64,000 bases of DNA. It comes from Cubamyces lactineus. Lineage: Eukaryota; Basidiomycota; Agaricomycetes; Polyporales; Polyporaceae. Position 1 is the first letter of the stretch; every line of letters starts with the position of its first letter. Made by a program: the position numbers and the translations under genes. The DNA is taken from positions 806,001 through 870,000 of the forward strand of contig JACDTU010000009.1 in NCBI GenBank assembly GCA_022376465.1. The letters run 5' to 3'. Shown here piece after piece: positions 57,801-64,000 of the stretch. The notes beneath the pieces are model-generated. The model saw nothing but the letters and a program-made list of their open reading frames with translations, ran no database searches and was not told where the DNA came from.

Positions 57801-59968
57801 CGGCATACCACAAGGTCGCCCAAACTCTCGCGGCTGATCTGCTTCTTCAGCTCGCGCTGGGGCTTCATGTTCAGGCGCGCCTGCTGCTCGAGCCGTCGCG
57901 GACACGCGATGGAGTAGCAGAGCTGGTCGCGCGTGCATGTCGGTGAGTAGCAGTCCGTCAGCAGCGTGAACACGCCCGTCGGCAACGGCACGTCGTCGGA
58001 CGACACGGATCCAGCGCGTGGTCGGGTGACGGGTGAAGACGCGCCGGGTACGGAGGGCGTCGGGGAGGTGGGACGCGAGCCATCCTTCTTCTCCTTCTCA
58101 GAGTCACCTTCAGCAGATGGAGACGGACTCTCCTTGTTCGACGCATCCCCTTCCTCCCCACTGCCCCCTCCGCTACCACTGCCTCCACCGCCGTTGATGA
58201 GGGGCTGGCCAAGTGCCTTGAGGAGCTCCTCGTGTTCGTGCGGGACGTGCGCGAGCTCGCCGCTAACGAACGGGCTTGGCAGCTTCGTCCGGAACTGGTA
58301 CAGGTCGTGCGAGCTATCGCGCAATCGGTGATCGTACGTGACGGCGTGAAAGAACTTCTGCGCGTCGAGCGCGCGGCCGAGCAGCAGCGCGAGGTTCCGG
58401 TCCGTCGTCTTGATGATGTACGCGATCGTGTCGACCGCCTCGCGCCCATCGAAAGCATCCTTGTACGTCAGCCCGTCCTTGACGCGGTCGCTGAGCTGTA
58501 TTCGCGCCTTGAACGCTTCGGCCACGCGCGATAGGAGCGCAGGGTACACGACGGGCGCCCGCCGTGGCCGGGGCGCTGGGGAATCGCGTCCGGGCGCGGC
58601 TGGGATAGGCGGCCGACCGGCACGGCTTGCTTCAAGTGCAGCGCGGTGATGAGGAGGAATGGTAGCAGACATGGAACGTGAGCGGTCGGTTATGCTGCGA
58701 TTCCGCTGGAAACCAGGGCCAGGGAGCGTCTTCGCAGACTCGGATGAACGGCGGCCAGAAGGGCCAGAGAGTGGTGGACTGACCGAGCTTACAGGCTCCT
58801 CGACCAGCGTGGAGGAGGCAGGGGAGATGCTTGCGCCCGTCGCTTGCGCGGAGGCGATGGCGGTGTCGAGTTGGAGTGGATATGGGCGCGACGAGGAGGG
58901 GAAATGGGCTTGCTCTGAGCTTCCTGCGATATTAGAAGCCGCAGACAATCGTGATCTGACGCTGTTAGGCGTCGAGTGGCGCTGTGGCCTGCTATAAGGC
59001 AGTTCGGATGAATCCTCCTCTGTTGCAGGCTCACTCGGCGGCGTGCTGCCCTCGCCATTGCCACTGGTGAAATCGAGGCCTAGCTTCCCATCGTCCGTCT
59101 CGATGTTCACGCCGATCCTGGGCAGCTCCGCCGAGACTCTATGGCTCGTCGGCGTGCTCAATGGACGAGGACCTCGTGGTCCGTTGATGCTCGGTGCGGG
59201 AGGAGATGCAGGAGAAGGTTGATTAGGGTTGGGGTTGAGATCAGACTGCGTCCTGGCCGCTTGCTGTTGTCCCATCGGGCTGTTCATGTATACCTGCGCC
59301 TGGTACGCCTGCGCCGGGGTGAGACCCTGGCGCGTGAACTCTTCGAGACTGGCGTCTGGCGGTTCCTCCGGGAGAGGCGCAATCACCCCGGGCGAGTTCC
59401 CGACGGAGCGGGCGCGGCTCATTATGGACGGGGGTGCGAGCGATCGGGCGTGGGCATGATGCGGAGGTGGTTGTTGTGGATATTGCGGGGGGTAAGCTTG
59501 CGGGGGAACGGGATGCTGGGCGTTGGAGGGGGCAGGGGCGGGGTAATATGGCTGCTGCCTGGGCGGGACTGGCTGCGGGGTGTACTGGGTCGACGGCGGT
59601 CTGAAAGACGAGGTGGACGTTCTGCGGTCGAGCTGGTTGCCGTACTGTGGATAATAGGGATACGCCTGGCCCGTCGGGGGCGGGTACTGGTACGGCTGGG
59701 GCGAGGAGGAGAACGGGGCCCCGGGGCCTTGAGGATGAAGTTGGTGATGGGTTGCACTGGGCCGGCCGAAGATGGATTCGTAGGCAGCGTTCCGCTTGTC
59801 CGGCTTGCGGGGGCCCATGGGCCTGTCCATGGCTGCCAGAGACGCGGAGGTCGAGGGCGGCGGGGGCGAGGGGAGGGGAGAGGACGACGTCTGGGACGAC
59901 GAGGAAGTGGTAGTAGAATCGAGAGGAAGCGCCGGCGCGAGACTCGCGCGCACACTCTCAGCGCACAA
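54877..59968 (-). CDS. ROM2: Rho guanine nucleotide exchange factor (Rom2-like)
   Basis: Exchange factor that loads Rho1 with GTP at the cell cortex and drives the cell-wall integrity pathway and polarised growth. Large multi-exon gene on the minus strand; the start is Met 59968 or, 46 codons later, Met 59830 (MDRPMGPRKPDKRNAAYES). Domains in order: a long Pro/Ser/Gln-rich N-terminus, a DEP domain (about 470-560, DGREAVDTIAYIIKTTDRN), a DH domain (YTERDFVRDMEYLRD, LARYPLLLEAVLKHT), a PH domain (ELIYKGALKKRGGSQGDG, DHALLMVKPKS) and a C-terminal CNH domain (KAVYGTDDGIYLSNL, LCIGCTNGFEIVDLET), then a Tyr/Gly/Asn/Pro-rich tail. This order is the signature of fungal Rom1/Rom2. Confidence 0.92.
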
Positions 59969-60173
59969 ACCCGGACAGTCGACCCGGGAGGCGTATCAAC
60001 CTCTTACGCGGACTCTGACGTCTGTGGCATGCTCCATACACCATCTCCCCCTTCCCCTCCCCCGCACACGGCCACAGCTAAAGCACTCGCTCTATGTCCG
60101 TGGTATAACCGCCCTACCCCTGCTAATTACATCCTCGCCAGAACAAACGGAAAATAAGATACACAGAACGACG

Positions 60174-63100
60174 TCAGAACCGCAGGAACCCCCGTTTCTT
60201 CTTCTTCTCCGTCGTCCCCGCCGACTCCTTCTCCCCGTACCCCGCGCTGTTCACAGACACCGACGAGCCTGTGAACGACGAAACCGGCGACGGGCGCTGC
60301 AACAGCCGCCCTTTGCTTGGCTGTGGCGACGGCGGGGGTGCCGCCCGCTGTGGTGGCGGCGCGTCGCGCGTGAAGTACTTTTGGTCGTACACCTCCTGCG
60401 CAGATCGGGGCGGCGCGTTCGTCTCCCCGAGCCCATTGGGCAACGCCTTCGACCCTACGCCCGCCATTTCCAGAACCTTCAAGTCGTCCACAAAGTGTTG
60501 CGGTGTGACCGGGTGTGTCGAGCCTACACGCATCCAGCACCGACGGCCTTCAGCATGAGCCGATATCCCGCTCCAACACAATAGCCAGAAACGCACCGAT
60601 AATGATCTCCTTGTTTAGAGACTTCGAGAGCAAGTACGCCTCACGCATTTCGGAATACGTCATCCCGCCCGCCACGAAGACGATGATCCTCTGCCGGGTG
60701 TCCTGCTGTGCGTTATTGGGCCCCCGTGCGGCCTTGTGCCAGCTCGGTTTCTGGCTACGCAGCGACACCGCGGGCTGGATCGCAGGACTCGACCGCAGGC
60801 TGCTCGCCACTGGAGCCACCGACGGCGAGTCCTTCACGTACGGGAACAGCGTCGCGTCGAGCTTGTTAGCCACATGATCCTGCAGCGCGCGGTCGTCGCC
60901 CATCAGCTCCAACGAACCCAAGAAAACCGCAGGGCGCATCGTGCCGTCATACCTCCAGCACCGTACGCAGCACAGGCTTGTATCGTGAGAGCTCGTACTC
61001 CTCTTCGTTGCTAGGCTTCTGCTTCAGCCTCTTCTTGATGTCCTTATCGCCCGATTGCTTGATACGCAGAATAAGTCCACGCCCACGTGCATAAGAGAAG
61101 ACCCCATGGGGTGTCAAAACCTACTCTGCTGATCCGCACGCCGAGGTTCACGAGCGCGTTCACCGCGTCTTGCTCGGCCAGCGTGAGGCGCGCGTGTTGG
61201 TACAGCCGTCGCCGATCCTCGTCCGGCACACCGTCGCGGTGCTGGATGTACAGCGCGATGATGCGGACCTTGTTCGTGTTACTGCCGTGCGGACATCACG
61301 GGAACGCATCGCAGGGCGAGGCCATCACGAACAGAGGGCGAACGGAAGGGCGGCAGTTGTCGTCTCTACGTCAGCACACCTGCCTATAGCCTCCGCGGAC
61401 ACAGCTGATGACGCACATCACATCGCGACTGTCCAGCAGTGGAACCATTTCCTCTACCAAGGTCTTCGGTACCTTGCCTTCTGCAGTAACGCCTGTGGCG
61501 CAATTCTATGGGTTTGGAGGCGTGTATGAGCGTGGAGGTCCCATGAGGCGTCCCGGCATACGTCAGTCTCCGATCGCGTACCTGTTCGACGTTTGCGACC
61601 GCCGGCAACTTGTCGCGCTCGAAGATCGCCATGCACTCTTGTGCCATGTTCAGGTGCAAAGAGAACTGGGAAATAGTGAACCAGGTCAGTGGTTACACTC
61701 ACCGGCGGAACGCCGAGGACATCCCCCACCTTCTCTCGCTGCTCCTGGTATTGAGGCAGATTGGCGAGCATGTCTTTCATGTCGTTCAAATTTGCTGCCC
61801 CTTCACTTCAGGGAGGAAGTGGATTGGTGGGATCAATAACCGGAAACCAAGGCTAGCAGCATGAGGCATACCCCTTGAAGCCTGCGTTATCTTGCATGAA
61901 CTGATTGAAGTCCGCCATGAGTTTGTCGATCGCTTCGCGCATGTGCATATGCCGCAATTCCGTCCACACGCTGTCCGCATCCGAGAGCGTCGCGACCTTG
62001 TCCTCGTACGCGCCGACGGCAGTCTGAAACTTATACCTTATGGCCACAAGTCCAGCGTCAGCTCGAATCGACGGCTCAAAACTCGCTGCCACACCGCTAC
62101 CACGCCCTCCATCGACAAAGCTCACCTGTACGTCGTCCCGTCCTCGATCGGCAACAAGTCGTTCGCCATTGCCTGGTACGTAAACTCGTGCAGCAGCGGC
62201 GCAAACGTGTCCATCGAGCGGTCCGTGATGATCAGCGTGCCCCGCGGCCGCAGCGGGTCGGACGGCTTCGGAAAGTCCGGGTTTGTCTTCTTGTATTCGT
62301 CCAGGCTCTGCTGCACCATGAACGCGAGTACTTTCGCGACGTAGTCACCCTCGACGCTCTCGTACGCACGCGCGTCCGATCCTCGTGCGAGGTTCGTCCG
62401 CCATCGGCTGGCGGTCTCCGCGGGCGGAGGCGGTCGTGTGCTTGCATGCGGTTTGAGGGGCCCGAGAGGGGGGTGGTGGGATGGGGAGTAGTAGCGGATG
62501 TAGGGGTATTCGTTCAGCGTCAGGCATACGTTCATAATCTGGAGGGTCCACGGACGCGATCAGCGTGATTTCCCCAAACGTATCGCGAGAAAAGTGCCGA
62601 CCATCTTGCTCATGAACCGCAGCTCTTCGTCCAGTCGGTCACGCATCGGCTTGTACAGCATATCGTTGCGCGGCGGGCTATACATGTTGAAGAACGCGCC
62701 AGGGGCGCGCACGCTGAACGCTTGCGCCTCGATCGCTACACATCCCGGCGCGCAGCCCTGTGCTCAGCCGTTTATACGGACCTGTCAAGTTATGCTGAAC
62801 CTACCCCAGAAGTTCAAGAAGAGCTCTTGCAACGCCCTCAAATATGGCTCCGCGGGCGAAGATGTGAGCCGCTCAAACAAGTGTTCCGCGAGGCCTTTAC
62901 ACCCATGTCAGACGCACGTTCTATACCAAGTACCACATGCCATCGCGTCGCCTGGGACACCGACTCGCCGCTGTCACCTTCTACAAGGGGCAGCAAAGCA
63001 ACCCGATTTCCCCGGCCACGGCAACGCGCACGATGTGCGTTGAAGTCATGAGGAACTTTACGTACCGTCGACAAAGAAGAGATGCGCAGCGGCATACTGC

Positions 63101-63729
63101 TGGTGCCCGTTCGAGAAGTCGCGGATGATGCGGTCGACGTTCTGTGTTGTGGACATGAGCAGGTACATGGCCTCGAACTGCGGCTGGGGTTCGCGGTGGC
63201 TCGAGATGTTCTCAATCACTGCATGTTGCGGAATGCAGCGTTATTGTGCAGCACGTGGGCAGGCGTGCGGGATTCGAGGTGTAGTTGTAATGGCGATATA
63301 CGCGGTCCGAGTATTGATTGCACATACGCGACGTGCGTCGAAAGATCGCGCGCGACAGAGCAGGATTAAGATAGCACAAGTGTTCAGTGGATTGGACATG
63401 GAGATGTGGTAAGCATAGAAGACATACGCGTCACGTTCTCCTCGAGGATATCGAACTGCTTGAGCACCGACCCGAGCAGCCGCTGCGAGTGGTCGTCCAC
63501 GACGAGGATCTTCCATCGCCCGGGCGGGTTCACCGAGCGAATCGCCTCCAGAAACTCTGCATGCCGCCGCAAGCGTGGGCACACAAACAGCAGAACATAA
63601 GCGGCAGAGCGAAAGACATATGGTATGGTCCAGCAGTTCAGCGCATCCAATCAGCACGGGCAGCACTAATTAGACGGGGAAAGCTGAGGGGCGCGACGCA
63701 CTGGATTTGAGGGTGTTGATGAGCGACAT
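60174..63729 (-). CDS. SEC1: Exocytic Sec1/Munc18 (SM) protein
   Basis: SM-family protein that binds exocytic SNARE complexes and promotes vesicle fusion at the plasma membrane. More than eight exons; the first is MSLINTLKS (start 63729) and the last stops at 60174-60176. Conserved segments in order: [91 protein letters not shown] (cut to the first 20 in relatives' hallmark [19 protein letters not shown]), [57 protein letters not shown]. The C-terminus has a long Ser/Pro-rich tail ending [10 protein letters not shown]. It lies directly upstream of ROM2 in the same orientation, 205 bp apart. Confidence 0.9.
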
Positions 63730-64000
63730 GGTCGCCGTTCCGCGTGTGTTCAGGCGAGCTAGCTAGAGAGGATGGGCGATGGCGGAAGCAGAGGTGACGT
63801 GCAAGGAGAGGCCAGGACGAAGAGGAAGAGGAGGTGGAGGTGGAGGAGAGCTGAGCGGGGGAGGTGGACCGCTCGAGCACTATAGCGGTGGCGATGCATT
63901 CGGCAGTGACGCATCCGGCGATCTGCGCAGTCCGAGCGCAAGCTTCAGACTTCCTGTTTCCTCAGTCTTCCACCGCTCAGCTCAACACACCTGAGCCACC
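63730..64000. other. Promoter region of SEC1
   Basis: Purine-rich on the plus strand (CT-rich on the coding strand), the usual look of basidiomycete promoters. No gene seen. Confidence 0.4.

Noticed and set aside
59141..60157. 338-codon plus-strand frame
   Set aside because: Arg/Gly-rich antisense shadow of the Pro/Gln-rich ROM2 N-terminus.
1..64000. CRISPR arrays, bacterial operons or viral genes
   Set aside because: No regular short repeats with spacers, no prokaryotic gene layout and no viral-type coding sequence were seen.

Overview
The window is nuclear DNA of a filamentous basidiomycete. Genes are split by many 50-65 nt GT-AG introns, coding sequence is GC-rich, and the gene set matches mushroom-forming fungi (Agaricomycetes, perhaps a polypore): tandem BCS1-like AAA ATPases, a GH16 glucanase, an S10 carboxypeptidase, an F-box/LRR protein and short Cys-rich membrane proteins. 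Exon-intron structures were read by eye from splice signals, frame and family conservation.

Layout. 1-9 kb: the 3' end of a secreted carboxypeptidase, an uncharacterised gene with a duplicated exon module, a decayed protein-kinase copy, CRIPT, a Cys-rich membrane protein, and two copies of a convergent tRNA-Val/tRNA-Arg pair. 9-20 kb: F-box protein, a probable RNase P/MRP Rpp40 subunit, pantothenate synthetase, intron-bearing tRNA-Ser, dolichyl-diphosphatase and an MFS anion:cation symporter. 20-30.4 kb: a Pro-rich hypothetical protein, two tandem BCS1-like AAA ATPases and a C2H2 zinc-finger protein. 30.4-36 kb: a broken gene fragment, an intact Ser/Thr kinase (paralogue of the 4 kb pseudogene) and an EFM7-like methyltransferase. 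36-43.4 kb: two neighbouring genes sharing an unusual C-X2-C-X19-H-X3-C finger, then a sirtuin divergent from PEX7. 43-51 kb: gene-poor DNA with a 756 bp TA-flanked inverted-repeat element, a GH16 glucanase, a 69-aa protein and intron-bearing tRNA-Pro. 51.7-63.7 kb: carnitine acetyltransferase, then the Rho1 GEF ROM2 and the exocytic SM protein SEC1.

There is no operon logic; most genes are independent housekeeping genes. Two thematic links stand out. ROM2 and SEC1 are adjacent and both serve polarised growth and secretion. PEX7 and the dual-targeted carnitine acetyltransferase both serve peroxisomes. The least explained content is the four-copy finger in two neighbouring genes, the kinase pseudogene that keeps an intron, the TA-flanked element and the frameshifted fragment near 30.7 kb.
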